Shown piece by piece: positions 1-9,326 of a stretch of 33,358 bases of DNA; the stretch's first letter is position 1, and each line of letters begins with the position of its first letter. Source of the stretch: Aquabacterium sp. GTDB taxonomy: Bacteria > Pseudomonadota > Gammaproteobacteria > Burkholderiales > Burkholderiaceae_C. The position numbers and the translations under genes were made by a program. The notes under the pieces were generated by a model. The model saw nothing but the letters and a program-made list of their open reading frames with translations. It did not search any database and had not been told where the DNA came from. The stretch is taken from the NCBI RefSeq assembly GCF_030652515.1, contig NZ_JAUSAR010000055.1, forward strand, positions 1 through 33,358, given 5' to 3'.

Positions 1-136
1 GGTCGAGCAGCTTGAGGATGGTGCCGCCGTGGACATTGCCGGAGAAGTTGGCCATGTCGGGCGTCATGAGCAAGGTCATGCGCAACTGGTGGCGGTGGTG
101 GTCGATGTCCATGCTTGATTCTGGTGCAAAACTCAT
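1..136 (-). CDS. Acyl-CoA thioesterase, hotdog fold (N-terminal part only)
   Basis: Only the first 45 codons lie in the window; the gene runs off the left edge. The visible residues include the run TPDMANFSGNVHGGTILKLLD, which matches the conserved N-terminal part of YciA/BFIT-type acyl-CoA thioesterases: the N-x-x-G-x-x-HGG pattern carries the catalytic Asn region and the first strand-helix turn of the hotdog fold. Such enzymes hydrolyse acyl-CoA to free fatty acid and CoA in the cytoplasm. The first ATG (136-134) is used here; a second in-frame ATG eight codons later (112-110) could be the real start, and neither has a clear ribosome binding site. It lies 66 bases downstream of alr on the same strand, so co-transcription is possible. 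Family assignment is fairly safe; substrate length cannot be judged. Confidence 0.75.
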   Translation of the reverse strand, partial: MSFAPESSMDIDHHRHQLRMTLLMTPDMANFSGNVHGGTILKLLD

Positions 137-202
137 TGGGGGCGGGTCAAAAGGAACGACTGCATGCAAGTGTTGTGCCGAAATGGTGCACTCATGCGGC
201 AC

Positions 203-1309
203 TTACACGGCGTTGACCGGAACACGTTGCGACAGCGCGCACATCAACTCGTAGCCCACGGTGCCGCAATGCTGGGCCACGTCGTCGATGGCCAGCAAGG
301 TGGGTTGGCCATCGACCAGCGGGCCACGGCCCCACAAGGTGGCTTCGCTGCCCACCCGGGCTTGGGGCGCCGCGCTGAGGTCCACCGTGACCATGTCCAT
401 CGATACGCGCCCGATCAAGGGCACGCGCACGCCATCGACCAGCACAGGGGTGCCATCGGGGGCGTGGCGAGGGTAGCCGTCGGCATAGCCGCAAGCGACC
501 ACGCCCACACGCATGTCTCGGTCCGCGACGAAGCGGCTGCCATAGCCCACCGTGTCGCCGACTGCCAGGTGCTGGATGGCGATCACGTGGGACTTCAGCG
601 TCATGGTGGCTTGCAGGCCCCAATGCCCGGCGCTGTGCTCCGGGTAGTCGGGCGATGAGCCGTACAGCATGATGCCCGGGCGGACCCAGTCGCCACGCAC
701 GCTGGCGTCATGGGCATGGCGCAAGGTGCCTGCGCTGTTGCACAGGCTGCGCTCGCCGCTCAGATCGGCGCAGGTGCGCAGGAACAGCTCAGTCTGGTGG
801 GCAATGCCACGTGGCCCGTCCGCGTCCGAAAAGTGCGTCATCAGGGACACCTCGTCGACTTGCGGCAAGGCCGACAAGCGCGCCCAGGCGCTGCGAAAGG
901 CCGGCGGCGTGAAACCCAATCGGTTCATGCCGGTGTTCATCTTCAGGAAGACGCGGTGCGGCCATTCGGTTTTGTGCTGGGCCAGCCAGTCGATCTGCTC
1001 ATCGCAGTGCACCACGTGCCACAGACCCAGGCGCGAGCACCACTCCAGGTCGCGCGCTTCGAACACGCCCTCCAGCAACAGGATGGGGCCGCGCCAATCC
1101 AGTTGGCGCAAGCGCTGAGCTTCGGCGATGTCCAGCAGGGCGAAGCCGTCGGCGGCGCGAAGGCCTTCAAAGGCGCGCTCGATGCCATGACCGTAGGCAT
1201 TGGCCTTGACCACGGCCCACACCCGCGCGTCTGGCGCGCATTCGCTGGCACGCCGCAAGTTATGGAGGAGGGCATCGACGTGGATGAGGGCTTCTAAGGG
1301 ACGGGGCAT
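203..1309 (-). CDS. alr: Alanine racemase
   Basis: A 368-residue PLP enzyme that interconverts L- and D-alanine and supplies D-Ala for peptidoglycan. The N-terminal motif [11 protein letters not shown] places the PLP lysine at K35. [10 protein letters not shown] (about 124-133) and HFSDAD (about 159-164) are typical barrel motifs. The second catalytic base is Y256 in VGYGSRF, and GRVSMDM (about 300-306) follows in the C-terminal beta domain. Length matches the family. The gene is divergent from lplT across a 116-base gap, which must hold both promoters; I see no convincing consensus boxes there. The thioesterase gene lies downstream on the same strand. Whether it is the biosynthetic (Alr) or catabolic (DadX) type is not provable here, but there is no dadA nearby, which favours Alr. 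Confidence 0.96.
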   Translation of the reverse strand: MPRPLEALIHVDALLHNLRRASECAPDARVWAVVKANAYGHGIERAFEGLRAADGFALLDIAEAQRLRQLDWRGPILLLEGVFEARDLEWCSRLGLWHVVHCDEQIDWLAQHKTEWPHRVFLKMNTGMNRLGFTPPAFRSAWARLSALPQVDEVSLMTHFSDADGPRGIAHQTELFLRTCADLSGERSLCNSAGTLRHAHDASVRGDWVRPGIMLYGSSPDYPEHSAGHWGLQATMTLKSHVIAIQHLAVGDTVGYGSRFVADRDMRVGVVACGYADGYPRHAPDGTPVLVDGVRVPLIGRVSMDMVTVDLSAAPQARVGSEATLWGRGPLVDGQPTLLAIDDVAQHCGTVGYELMCALSQRVPVNAV

Positions 1310-1402
1310 GAGGGGATTGTGCCAGTGGCCATGCTATAAACCGCGGCTTGGCCTGCCGCTTTACCGATGTCTGGTGGGTGGCGAAGGTCCAACATCACAC
1401 GC

Positions 1403-1429
1403 ATGAAGACAGTGACTGCCCGCTTATGA
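1403..1429 (+). other. Eight-codon open frame overlapping the lplT start
   Basis: ATG at 1403 opens an 8-codon frame (MKTVTARL) whose TGA at 1427-1429 overlaps the lplT ATG at 1426 as ATGA. This is the geometry of translational coupling, but the frame is so short that chance is a real explanation and no strong ribosome binding site precedes it. Confidence 0.15.
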
Positions 1430-2703
1430 AAAAAGGCTTTTTCACCATCATGGCGGCGCAGTTCTTCAGCTCGCTCGCCGACAACGCCTTGTTCGTGGCC
1501 GCGGTGGAATTGCTGAAAAGTTCGGGCGCTCCTGATTGGCAACCTGCGGCACTGGTGCCCATGTTCGCCTTGTTCTACGTGGTGCTGGCCCCGTTCGTGG
1601 GCGCCTTTGCCGACGCGGTGCCCAAAGGCCGGGTCATGTTCTTCTCCAACAGCATCAAGGTGGTCGGCTGCCTGATGATGCTGTTTGGCAGCCATCCCCT
1701 GATCGCCTATGCCGTGGTGGGCCTGGGCGCCGCCGCCTATTCGCCGGCCAAGTACGGCATCCTGACCGAGTTGTTGCCGCCCTCGCAGTTGGTCAAGGCC
1801 AATGGCTGGATCGAAGGCTTGACCATCGGCTCGATCATCCTGGGTGTGGTCCTGGGCGGGCAATTGATGGGCGCCGTCGTGTCGCCCTACCTGCTGGCCG
1901 TTGACCTGCCCTGGATCGACACGGGTGTGGACACGCCCCCCGAGGCGGCCATCGCCACCATGATCCTGCTGTATGTGCTGGCGGCCTTGTTCAATCTGCG
2001 CATCCCCCGCACCGAAACGCCCCTGCAACCCTTGCCCACGCACCTGTGGTCTTTGGTGGGTGATTTCTTCGATTGCAACCGCCGTTTGTGGAAAGACAAG
2101 CTGGGGCAGATCTCTCTGGGCACCACCACGCTGTTCTGGGGCGTGTCCGGCAATCTGCGCTACATCGTGCTGGCCTGGGCCGGCGTGGCCTTGAGTTACG
2201 ACACCACCCAGGCCTCGGCCCTGGTGGGCGTGGTGGCGGTGGGCACGGCGGTGGGCGCGGTGCTGGCCTCGGCCAAGATGCGCCTGGACCAGGCCACTCG
2301 GGTGATCCCCCTGGGCGTGGCCATGGGCGTGCTGGTGCTGGGCATGAACATGATCCGTGACATTGAAGTGGCGGTGCCTTTCATGATCATCCTGGGCGGA
2401 TTGGGCGGGTTCCTGGTGGTGCCGATGAATGCCTTGTTGCAGCACCGCGGCCACAATCTGATGGGGTCAGGGCGGTCCATCGCGGTGCAAAACTTCAACG
2501 AGCAGGCGGCCATCCTGGTGATGGGGGCGATGTACAGCGGGCTGACCAAGTCCGGTTTGTCGGCGTATGGGGCCATCACGGCTTTTGGTCTGGTGGTGGC
2601 GTCGGCCATGCTGGTCATCTGGTTCTGGCACCGCAGCAACACGGTTCACCACCGTGAAGAGGTCGAGCGGCTGCTGGCCGTGGCTCGCAGTGATTGTCAC
2701 TGA
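1426..2703 (+). CDS. lplT: Lysophospholipid transporter LplT (MFS)
   Basis: A 425-residue inner-membrane protein of the major facilitator superfamily with about 12 hydrophobic segments. The N-terminus MKKGFFTIMAAQFFSSLADN is the hallmark of LplT, as are the internal KYGILTELLPPSQLVKANGW and GGFLVVPMNALLQHRG segments. LplT flips lysophospholipids (mainly lyso-PE) from the outer to the inner leaflet so that they can be reacylated. In Escherichia coli it is paired with the acyltransferase Aas; no aas gene is visible here. The start at 1426 fits the family; an upstream in-frame ATG at 1348 would add 26 residues of unlikely sequence. It is divergent from alr. Length is slightly above the E. coli protein. 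Confidence 0.93.
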   Translation: MKKGFFTIMAAQFFSSLADNALFVAAVELLKSSGAPDWQPAALVPMFALFYVVLAPFVGAFADAVPKGRVMFFSNSIKVVGCLMMLFGSHPLIAYAVVGLGAAAYSPAKYGILTELLPPSQLVKANGWIEGLTIGSIILGVVLGGQLMGAVVSPYLLAVDLPWIDTGVDTPPEAAIATMILLYVLAALFNLRIPRTETPLQPLPTHLWSLVGDFFDCNRRLWKDKLGQISLGTTTLFWGVSGNLRYIVLAWAGVALSYDTTQASALVGVVAVGTAVGAVLASAKMRLDQATRVIPLGVAMGVLVLGMNMIRDIEVAVPFMIILGGLGGFLVVPMNALLQHRGHNLMGSGRSIAVQNFNEQAAILVMGAMYSGLTKSGLSAYGAITAFGLVVASAMLVIWFWHRSNTVHHREEVERLLAVARSDCH

Positions 2704-2846
2704 CCGAGTCACCAACGCTCACACAAGCGCAACATAGCTTTACGAAGTCCTGTCATCGGCGGCATTAAGCTGGCCGTTGTAGAGGCATGACGGAGAACGG
2801 GCCGCTTGTTCGTCCAGGGCCAGCCGTCACGCACAGGAGAAACAGC

Positions 2847-3263
2847 ATGAATGTTCGCCAATTTTTTTCTCGATCCAAAACATTGGCTGTCACGGGCTTG
2901 TTGGCCGTGGCCGGTGTGGCTAACGCAGGCGGTGTGTCCTGGTCGGTGGGGGTGAATGCCCCCATGATTCATGGCCCTGGCCACGTGAATGCCGTTGTGT
3001 CCAACGGGCCCGCTTATTACTACCCGCCACAACCGGTGTATGTTCAGCCCCGGGTGGTCGTTCCGCGGGGCTATTACGGCGTGCAGCCCGTGGTCTACCA
3101 AGTGCCACCATCCCATTACCGTCCTCCGCACGCTGCTTGGCGCCACGGGCATCGCCATGGTCGTGCCGAGGCTTACGCCCATGGCTACCGCCGCGGCTAT
3201 GAACGTGGTCAAAACCATGGGTATCACGATGGCGGTGGCCGAGGTCACCACGGAGACCGTTGA
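2847..3263 (+). CDS. Small exported His/Tyr/Gly-rich protein of unknown function
   Basis: A 138-residue protein that I cannot assign to a characterised family. The start at 2847 is fixed by a good ribosome binding site (AGGAGA, 2835-2840) and by a clear Sec signal peptide: basic N-region, hydrophobic core, and likely cleavage after A27 (VANA/GG). The mature part begins with GGVSWSVGVNAP, continues with a Tyr/Pro/Val-rich segment (about 55-93), and ends in a His/Arg/Gly-rich tail (about 94-138) with HGHRHGR and RGHHGDR. About a dozen His residues suggest metal or polyanion binding, which is inference only. Similar Pro/Tyr-rich exported proteins are frequent in Burkholderiales. It sits 143 bases after lplT and converges with the YjgR-like gene 21 bases away, with no terminator between. 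Confidence 0.8.
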   Translation: MNVRQFFSRSKTLAVTGLLAVAGVANAGGVSWSVGVNAPMIHGPGHVNAVVSNGPAYYYPPQPVYVQPRVVVPRGYYGVQPVVYQVPPSHYRPPHAAWRHGHRHGRAEAYAHGYRRGYERGQNHGYHDGGGRGHHGDR

Positions 3264-3284
3264 TCGGCCTCCAGCTCCACGCGC

Positions 3285-4844
3285 TCAGCGGCGTCGGCTT
3301 TTGCTGCCGCCCAGCAGCGAGCCCAGCACGCCACGGATGAGTTCGCGGCCCACCGATGATCCGATGGTGCGCGCGGCCGATTTGGCCACGGTTTCCAACA
3401 CGGAGTCATTGCGCCCGTTGCCCTTGAGCAGGTCGCCCAGCCACGAGCCGCCGGCATCCGGCGCTGGCTGGCTGGTCGTGGCTTTGCCTTGGCCTCGCAC
3501 GGCAGCTTCTGCTTCCTCTCGCATCGAGCTTGGCGGATTGGCTTCAGCCTGCTCGCGCGTGGGTGTGGCGGCGGCGCGGCCCTTCAGCTTCTCGTAGGCC
3601 GAGTCCCGATCCACCACCTTTTCGTACACGCCAGCCACCAGCGAGGTGTTCAACAACGTCTTGCGCTGTTCAGGCCTGATCGGGCCGATCTGGCTGCCGG
3701 GCGGCAGCACGAACACCCGTTGCGTGATGCCCGGGCGGCCTTTCTCGTCCAGGCAACTGATCAAGGCTTCGCCCACCGCCAGTTCGGTGATGGCGGTGGC
3801 GATGTCCAGGCCGGGGTTGGCGCGCATGGTGTCGGCGGCCGACTTGACGGCCTTTTGGTCACGCGGGGTGAAGGCGCGCAGGGCGTGCTGCACGCGGTTG
3901 CCCAATTGGCCCAGCACGGTTTCCGGCACGTCCAGCGGATTTTGAGTGACGAAATAAACGCCCACGCCCTTGGAGCGCACCAGGCGCACCACCAGCTCGA
4001 TGCGCTCGATCAGGGCCTTGGGCGCGTCGGTGAACAGCAAGTGGGCTTCGTCGAAGAAAAACACCAGCTTGGGCTTGTCCAGGTCGCCCACTTCCGGCAG
4101 CGATTCGAACAATTCCGACAGCATCCACAGCAGGAAGGTGGCGTACAACCGTGGCGCATTCATCAGCTTGTCGGCGGCCAGGATGTTGATCACGCCCTTG
4201 CCGTCTGTGGTCTGCATGAAATCGTGGATGTCGAGCATGGGCTCGCCGAAGAATTGGTCGCCGCCTTGCTCTTCCACCTGCATGAGGCCGCGCTGGATGG
4301 CACCCACGCTGGCCGGGCTGATGTTGCCGTATTCGGTGGTGAATTGGCTGGCGTTGTCGCCCACGTGCTGCAACATGGCGCGCAGGTCTTTCAGATCCAG
4401 CAGCAGCAGGCCGTTGTCATCGGCGATCTTGAACACGAGCTGCAGCACGCCCTGTTGCGTGTCGTTCAAATTCAGCATGCGCGACAGCAGCAGCGGGCCC
4501 ATGTCGGACACGGTGGCGCGCACGGGGTGGCCTTGCGCGCCGAACACGTCCCACAGGGCCGTGGGGCAGGCCAGAGCGGCAGGGGGCTCAATGCCGCGTT
4601 CTTTCAGGATGCCCGCCAGCTTGGGGCTGAGGGTGCCCGCCTGCGAGATGCCGGTCAGGTCGCCCTTGATGTCGGCCATGAAGACCGGCACCCCCAGTTT
4701 CGAGAAGTTCTCGGCCAGATTTTGCAGCGTGATGGTCTTGCCGGTGCCTGTGGCGCCCGTGATCAGGCCGTGCCGATTGGCCAGTTCCGGCAGCAGGTGG
4801 CATTCGGTCTCGCCGTGGCGGGCAATCAGAATTGGGTCGGCCAT
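3285..4844 (-). CDS. HerA/YjgR-family ATPase (DUF853, helicase HerA-like)
   Basis: A 519-residue P-loop ATPase of the YjgR/DUF853 family, related to HerA/FtsK-type DNA translocases; its cellular role is not well established. Walker A is GATGTGKT at residues 30-37 and Walker B is LVFFFDEAH at about 260-268. [20 protein letters not shown] further on contains the sensor-like region, and [18 protein letters not shown] is a family signature. The C-terminal about 110 residues are low-complexity and charged, ending in a Gly/Ser/Arg tail ([12 protein letters not shown]). The start at 4844 is chosen over an ATG at 4886 because an AGGAG lies about eight bases before it and the homologous N-terminus begins MADPILIA. 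Divergent from yebC across 140 bases. Confidence 0.9.
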   Translation of the reverse strand: MADPILIARHGETECHLLPELANRHGLITGATGTGKTITLQNLAENFSKLGVPVFMADIKGDLTGISQAGTLSPKLAGILKERGIEPPAALACPTALWDVFGAQGHPVRATVSDMGPLLLSRMLNLNDTQQGVLQLVFKIADDNGLLLLDLKDLRAMLQHVGDNASQFTTEYGNISPASVGAIQRGLMQVEEQGGDQFFGEPMLDIHDFMQTTDGKGVINILAADKLMNAPRLYATFLLWMLSELFESLPEVGDLDKPKLVFFFDEAHLLFTDAPKALIERIELVVRLVRSKGVGVYFVTQNPLDVPETVLGQLGNRVQHALRAFTPRDQKAVKSAADTMRANPGLDIATAITELAVGEALISCLDEKGRPGITQRVFVLPPGSQIGPIRPEQRKTLLNTSLVAGVYEKVVDRDSAYEKLKGRAAATPTREQAEANPPSSMREEAEAAVRGQGKATTSQPAPDAGGSWLGDLLKGNGRNDSVLETVAKSAARTIGSSVGRELIRGVLGSLLGGSKSRRR

Positions 4845-4944
4845 GAACGGGGCTCCTGAGGGCAAAGGTAAAATTCGGGAAATCACGAGATCTCAGTATC
4901 TCTGCAAATCATGTTCGCGCGCCCTCCCGATGTGGTGCGCGACG

Positions 4945-4959
4945 CGCCGTTTTGCGGCG
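4945..4959 (+). other. Short hairpin in the yebC 5' leader
   Basis: CGCCG (4945-4949) and CGGCG (4955-4959) form a 5-bp stem around a TTTTG loop, followed by five A residues and then the GGAG ribosome binding site of yebC at 4971-4974. It is too weak to be called a terminator and has no T-tract; it may only be a local structure in the untranslated leader. Confidence 0.25.
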
Positions 4960-4984
4960 AAAAACAGTTTGGAGCACACACACC

Positions 4985-5707
4985 ATGGCCGGACATTCCA
5001 AATGGGCCAACATCCAGCACCGCAAGGGCCGCCAAGATGAGAAGCGAGGCAAGGTCTGGACCCGGGTCATCCGCGAAATCATCGTCGCGGCCCGCCTGGG
5101 TGGCGGCGACCTGGACGTCAACCCGCGCCTGCGCCTGGCCATTGAAAAAGCCAAGGCGGCCAACATGCCCGCCGACACCATCAAGCGCAACGTCGACAAG
5201 GCCACGGGCAACCTCGAGGGCGTGAACTACGAGGAAGTGCGCTACGAGGGCTACGGCATCGGCGGCGCCGCCGTCATCATCGATTGCATGACCGACAACC
5301 GCGTGCGCACGGTGGCCGAGGTCAGGCACATTTTTAGCAAGTACGGTGGCAACCTGGGCACGGAAGGTTCGGTCGCGTTCCAGTTCAAGCACTGCGGCCA
5401 GATCATCTTTGCCCCGGGCGTGAGCGAGGACAAGGTCATGGAAGTGGCGCTGGAGGCGGGGGCCGACGACGTCATCACCCACGACGACGGTTCCATTGAA
5501 GTCTTGACCCCGCCGCTGGCGTTCGAAGCCATCAAGGCGGCCTTGACGAACGTGGGATTGACCCCCGAGGTGGCCGAAGTGACCATGCGCGCTGAAAACA
5601 CGGTTGAATTGACGGGCGAAGATGCCGCCCGCCAGCAAAAATTGCTGGACATGCTGGAAGACCTGGACGATGCCCAGGATGTGTTCCACAACGCAGAATT
5701 GAATTGA
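4985..5707 (+). CDS. yebC: YebC/PmpR-family protein (probable transcriptional regulator)
   Basis: A 240-residue cytoplasmic protein with the unmistakable family start [18 protein letters not shown]. The segments [31 protein letters not shown] and [23 protein letters not shown] are also diagnostic (shown here as landmarks, residues about 35-110). Members have been described as DNA-binding regulators (PmpR) and, more recently, some as translation factors acting on polyproline stalls, so the exact role here is open. The start at 4985 is preceded by GGAG at 4971-4974; an in-frame ATG at 4952 would add 11 non-conserved residues. It is followed after 16 bases by purD and probably begins the long plus-strand operon. 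Confidence 0.95.
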   Translation: MAGHSKWANIQHRKGRQDEKRGKVWTRVIREIIVAARLGGGDLDVNPRLRLAIEKAKAANMPADTIKRNVDKATGNLEGVNYEEVRYEGYGIGGAAVIIDCMTDNRVRTVAEVRHIFSKYGGNLGTEGSVAFQFKHCGQIIFAPGVSEDKVMEVALEAGADDVITHDDGSIEVLTPPLAFEAIKAALTNVGLTPEVAEVTMRAENTVELTGEDAARQQKLLDMLEDLDDAQDVFHNAELN

Positions 5708-5723
5708 AGAATCGACGGACTGT

Positions 5724-7007
5724 ATGAATATTCTTGTGATCGGCTCGGGTGGACGCGAACATGCCCTGGCCTGGAAACTCGCCCAATCGCCCAAGGCTCA
5801 AAAGGTCTACGTGGCACCGGGCAATGGCGGCACGGCCCGCAGTCCGCACTTGGTCAACATCGACATCACCGACGTCAAGGCCCTGGCCGACTTCGCTGAA
5901 ACCGAGAAGATCAACCTGACCGTGGTGGGCCCCGAGGCCCCGCTGGCGGCGGGCGTGGTCGATGAATTCCGCGCGCGGGGTCTGCGCATCTTCGGCCCCA
6001 CCAAGGCGGCCGCGCAGCTGGAAAGCTCCAAGGCCTTCGCCAAGGATTTCATGAAGCGCCATGGCATCCCCACGGCCTTTTACGAGACCTTCACCGACGC
6101 CACGGCGGCGCATGCCTACGTGGACAAGCACGGCGCCCCCATCGTCATCAAGGCCGATGGCTTGGCGGCGGGCAAGGGCGTGGTCGTGGCCATGACCTTG
6201 GCCGAGGCGCATGAAGCCATCGACTTCATGTTGCTGGACAACAAGCTGGGCGTGACGCACAACGCCGGTGGCGCCCGCGTGGTGATCGAAGAATTTTTGC
6301 AAGGCGAAGAAGCCAGCTTCATCGTGCTGGCCGATGGCAAGAACGTGGCTGTGCTGGCCACCAGCCAGGACCACAAGCGCCTGCTGGACGCTGACGAAGG
6401 CCCCAACACCGGCGGCATGGGGGCTTACTCGCCCGCCCCCGTGGTCACGCCCAATGTGCACGCCAAGGCCATGCAGGACATCATCCTGCCGACGCTGGCG
6501 GGCATGGGCAAGGATGGCATCCCCTTCACCGGCTTCTTGTACGCCGGCCTGATGATCGATGCGCAAGGCAACCCCAAGACGCTGGAATTCAACTGCCGCA
6601 TGGGCGACCCTGAAACGCAGCCGATCATGATGCGTTTGAAGAGCGACCTGGTGGACGTGTTCTTCAGCGCCACCGACGGCACCCTCGACCAGGTCGAGCT
6701 GCAGTGGGACCGCCGTTTCGCGCTGGGCGTGGTCGTGGCCGCGGGTGGCTACCCGCTGTCGCCGAAGAAGGGCGACGTCATCACCGGCTTGCCCGCCGAT
6801 GCGGATGACGCGATGGTGTTCCACGCGGGCACGCAACTCGTCGATGGCAAGGTGGTGACCAATGGCGGGCGCGTCTTGTGCGTGACCGCCCTGGGTGACT
6901 CGGCCAAGCTGGCGCAGCAACGCGCCTATGAATACCTGCTGGGCATCCAGTTCGATGGCATGCAGTTCCGCCGCGACATTGGCTGGCGCGCCATCAACAA
7001 GCGATGA
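5724..7007 (+). CDS. purD: Phosphoribosylamine-glycine ligase (GAR synthetase)
   Basis: A 427-residue ATP-grasp enzyme that joins glycine to 5-phosphoribosylamine, the second step of de novo purine synthesis. Visible motifs in order: [19 protein letters not shown] at the N-terminus (the dinucleotide-like loop of the N domain), GPEAPLAAG (about 72-80), [19 protein letters not shown] (about 90-108), [17 protein letters not shown] (about 137-153, ATP-grasp), [10 protein letters not shown] (about 230-239), and the GARS signature with [10 protein letters not shown] (about 289-298). Length is standard. It follows yebC after 16 bases, and its TGA overlaps the hemF ATG (ATGA at 7004-7007), which suggests coupled translation. 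Confidence 0.98.
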   Translation: MNILVIGSGGREHALAWKLAQSPKAQKVYVAPGNGGTARSPHLVNIDITDVKALADFAETEKINLTVVGPEAPLAAGVVDEFRARGLRIFGPTKAAAQLESSKAFAKDFMKRHGIPTAFYETFTDATAAHAYVDKHGAPIVIKADGLAAGKGVVVAMTLAEAHEAIDFMLLDNKLGVTHNAGGARVVIEEFLQGEEASFIVLADGKNVAVLATSQDHKRLLDADEGPNTGGMGAYSPAPVVTPNVHAKAMQDIILPTLAGMGKDGIPFTGFLYAGLMIDAQGNPKTLEFNCRMGDPETQPIMMRLKSDLVDVFFSATDGTLDQVELQWDRRFALGVVVAAGGYPLSPKKGDVITGLPADADDAMVFHAGTQLVDGKVVTNGGRVLCVTALGDSAKLAQQRAYEYLLGIQFDGMQFRRDIGWRAINKR

Positions 7008-7915
7008 TGGACACCACTGCCGTTCGCGCCTATTTGCTGGGCTTGCAAGACCGCATCGTCGCGGCCTTCGAGCTTGAGGATGGCACCCCGTTCAAGCGCG
7101 ATGCCTGGGTGCGCGAGCCTGGCGAACGCCTGCAGGGCGATGGCTGTTCTCGCGTGATTGAAGAAGGCGTGGTGCTGGAGCGTGGCGGCTGCAACTTCTC
7201 GCACGTCAAAGGGCCGCAGTTGCCGCCTTCGGCCACGCAGCACCGGCCCGAGTTGGCAGGCTGCCCATTCGAGGCCATGGGCGTGTCCCTGGTCTTCCAT
7301 CCCCGCAATCCTTTTGCGCCCACGGTGCATATGAATGTGCGCATGCTGGCCGCGCACAAGCCCGATGGAGACGTGGTGGCCTGGTTCGGCGGCGGCATGG
7401 ACCTCACGCCGTATTACGGGTTTGAAGAAGACGCCCAACATTTCCACCGCACCTGCCAAGATGCGCTGCTGCCCTTCGGCGACGACAAGCACCCGCGCTT
7501 CAAGAAGTGGTGCGATGAGTACTTCTTCCTCAAGCACCGCAACGAAGCACGCGGCGTCGGCGGTATCTTTTACGACGACTTCTCGGAGCTGGGCTTTGAG
7601 CAAGGTTTTGCCATGACCCGTTCGGTCGGTGATGCCTTTGTCGAGTCTTACCTGCCCATCTTGAAACGCCGCCGCGACACGCCTTACACCGAGGTCGAGC
7701 GCGATTTCCAGGCTTTCCGCCGTGGCCGCTACGTTGAGTTCAACCTGGTGTGGGACCGTGGCACCCTGTTCGGCCTGCAGTCGGGTGGCCGCACCGAAAG
7801 CATCCTGATGTCGATGCCGCCCATCGTGAAGTGGCGCTACGACTGGCACCCCGAGCCCGGCACGCCCGAGGCGCGTTTGTACTCCGACTTCCTGCCACCG
7901 CGTGATTGGGTCTGA
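7004..7915 (+). CDS. hemF: Oxygen-dependent coproporphyrinogen III oxidase
   Basis: A 303-residue cytoplasmic enzyme that decarboxylates coproporphyrinogen III to protoporphyrinogen IX using O2, in heme synthesis. Strong signatures: [10 protein letters not shown] (about 61-70), [16 protein letters not shown] (about 99-114), [12 protein letters not shown] (about 126-137), [11 protein letters not shown] (about 184-194), and [19 protein letters not shown] near the C-terminus (about 244-262). Two adjacent ATGs (7004 and 7007) are possible starts; the first overlaps the purD stop codon by four bases. The 3' end overlaps the nadD start by 14 bases. Presence of HemF indicates an organism able to make heme aerobically. 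No heme genes other than this one are in the window. Confidence 0.98.
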   Translation: MMDTTAVRAYLLGLQDRIVAAFELEDGTPFKRDAWVREPGERLQGDGCSRVIEEGVVLERGGCNFSHVKGPQLPPSATQHRPELAGCPFEAMGVSLVFHPRNPFAPTVHMNVRMLAAHKPDGDVVAWFGGGMDLTPYYGFEEDAQHFHRTCQDALLPFGDDKHPRFKKWCDEYFFLKHRNEARGVGGIFYDDFSELGFEQGFAMTRSVGDAFVESYLPILKRRRDTPYTEVERDFQAFRRGRYVEFNLVWDRGTLFGLQSGGRTESILMSMPPIVKWRYDWHPEPGTPEARLYSDFLPPRDWV

Positions 7916-8567
7916 GCCATCACCGACGGGCCGCGCTGGCCGAAAGATCGGCCTGTTCGGCGGCAGCTTCGACCCGGTTCACCGGGCGCACGTCGCCTTG
8001 GCGCAGACCGCTTTGAGCCACCTCCAACTCGACGAAATTCGCTGGATCCCGGCGGGCCACCCTTGGCAAAAGACGCGTCAACTGGCACCCGCCGAGCACC
8101 GCATTGCCATGGTCCGGCTGGCCACTGAACACGAGCCGCGCTTCGCTGTCGATACCCTGGAAGCCGACCGCGCCGGTCCGTCGTACACTCTCGACACCGT
8201 TCGGGCCCTGCAAAACACCGAATCCCTGACCGATGCCAGCCTGGTCGACCGCTGGTTTCTGATCCTTGGCCAGGACCAGTACGCCAATCTGCACACCTGG
8301 CATGACTGGCCCGAGCTGACCCGGCGCGTGACCCTGGCCGTGGCCAGCCGTGCAGGGCAAGTGCCCCGACCCGATCCTGCATTGGCATCACACCCTCACC
8401 GAATGGTGGTGTTGCCGATGCCTGAAATGGCCGTTTCCTCGACCGACATCCGGGCCCGTTTGGCCCGTGGGGATGCCGCCCAGACCCTCGTGCCCGCCAT
8501 GGTGTCAAACGCCGTGGCGCGCTATATTGAACAACATCAACTCTACGCCGCTGGCACCCCCCGCTGA
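7902..8567 (+). CDS. nadD: Nicotinate-nucleotide adenylyltransferase
   Basis: A 221-residue nucleotidyltransferase that adenylates nicotinate mononucleotide to form deamido-NAD in NAD synthesis. The motif [14 protein letters not shown] (residues 17-30) is the nucleotide-binding signature, with H27 and H30 as the H-x-x-H pair; [12 protein letters not shown] near residue 184 is the C-terminal ISSTxIR motif. The only plausible start is GTG at 7902, inside the end of hemF (14-base overlap), because no ATG or TTG lies between it and the first conserved residues. The first 13 residues are therefore a short, non-conserved lead. The stop is immediately followed by the rsfS ATG (TGAATG). Confidence 0.95.
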   Translation: MIGSEPSPTGRAGRKIGLFGGSFDPVHRAHVALAQTALSHLQLDEIRWIPAGHPWQKTRQLAPAEHRIAMVRLATEHEPRFAVDTLEADRAGPSYTLDTVRALQNTESLTDASLVDRWFLILGQDQYANLHTWHDWPELTRRVTLAVASRAGQVPRPDPALASHPHRMVVLPMPEMAVSSTDIRARLARGDAAQTLVPAMVSNAVARYIEQHQLYAAGTPR

Positions 8568-9326
8568 ATGGACATCCGTAAACTGCAACGCGCCATCGTC
8601 GATGGCCTCGAAGACGTCAAGGGCCAAGACATCGTCGTCTTCAACACCGAGCACCTCTCGGCCCTGTTCGAGCGGGTGATCGTCGCATCGGGCACGTCCA
8701 ACCGGCAGACCAAGGCGCTGGCCGCCAGCGTTCGCAAGTCGGTCCGGGCCGCTGGTTTTGACGTCATGCGCACCGAGGGCGAAGACAATGGCGAGTGGAT
8801 CATCGTGGACTGCGCCGCCGCCGTGGTGCACCTGATGCAGCCCGCCATCCGCCAGTACTACCTGCTGGAAGAGATCTGGGGCGAAAAACCCATCAAGATC
8901 AAGCTCAACGACGTGGTCACCCGCCTGGTCAAGGCGTCCGAGCCCATGGACGACGAGGAGGACGCTGCACCCAGGAAGTCTGGCCGCAAATCGGTGGCAG
9001 GCAAGCTGGATGCACCGGTCAGGACGGTTGCCGCCAAAAAGGCCGCTGCCAAGAAGGTGCCTGCCAAAAAAGCCGTGGCCAAAACCCCGGCCGAGCGCTC
9101 CACCTCCAACCGCGTGCCCGTGGCGGCCAAGAAAATTGCCGCCAAGAAGGCCGCTGCCAAGAAGGTGGCCGCAGCGATCCCTGTGGTGCCCAAGACCATG
9201 GTGGTCAACAAGCCCGGCGTGAAGAAGGTCGCTGGCAAAAAGGTGGCGGCTAAAAAGGTTGCTGCCAAGAAGGCGCCTGTCCGCAAGATGGTGGCTGCCA
9301 AGAAAGTGGCCCGCAAGGCTTCATGA
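8568..9326 (+). CDS. rsfS: Ribosomal silencing factor RsfS with long Lys/Ala-rich tail
   Basis: A 252-residue protein made of two parts. Residues 1 to about 122 are a standard RsfS/Iojap domain, which binds ribosomal protein uL14 and blocks joining of 30S and 50S subunits under starvation; DIVVFNTEHLSALFERVIVASGTSNRQ and EWIIVDCAAAVVHLM are recognisable there. After an acidic linker (MDDEEDAA, 127-134), residues about 136-252 are almost only Lys, Ala, Val and Pro in repeats of the type AAKKVAAKK, resembling the C-terminal tails of histone H1-like bacterial proteins (AlgP, HctB-like). The usual RsfS length is about 105-130 residues, so the tail doubles it. The start abuts the nadD stop; the end overlaps rlmH (ATGA at 9323-9326). 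The domain call is firm; the tail's role is unknown. Confidence 0.94.
   Translation: MDIRKLQRAIVDGLEDVKGQDIVVFNTEHLSALFERVIVASGTSNRQTKALAASVRKSVRAAGFDVMRTEGEDNGEWIIVDCAAAVVHLMQPAIRQYYLLEEIWGEKPIKIKLNDVVTRLVKASEPMDDEEDAAPRKSGRKSVAGKLDAPVRTVAAKKAAAKKVPAKKAVAKTPAERSTSNRVPVAAKKIAAKKAAAKKVAAAIPVVPKTMVVNKPGVKKVAGKKVAAKKVAAKKAPVRKMVAAKKVARKAS
9022..9323 (+). repeat. Degenerate Lys/Ala codon repeats in the rsfS 3' region
   Basis: Within rsfS the DNA repeats variants of GCCAAGAAG/GCCAAAAAG many times, encoding AAKK-type units. Third positions vary between copies, which argues for selection on the protein rather than a very recent DNA expansion. Such regions are prone to length change by slippage or recombination. 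Confidence 0.7.

Noticed and set aside
175..202. GTGCCG/CGGCAC inverted repeat just after alr
   Set aside because: Only 6 bp with a 16-base loop and no T-tract; too weak to call a terminator.
3489..4859. A 456-codon plus-strand frame antisense to the YjgR-like ATPase
   Set aside because: His/Gln-rich shadow of a gene with intact Walker motifs; no homology features seen.
9022..9323. Possible CRISPR-like or tandem DNA repeat
   Set aside because: The repeats are codon-level, of variable spacing and in frame with rsfS, with no unique spacers; they encode a Lys/Ala tail.
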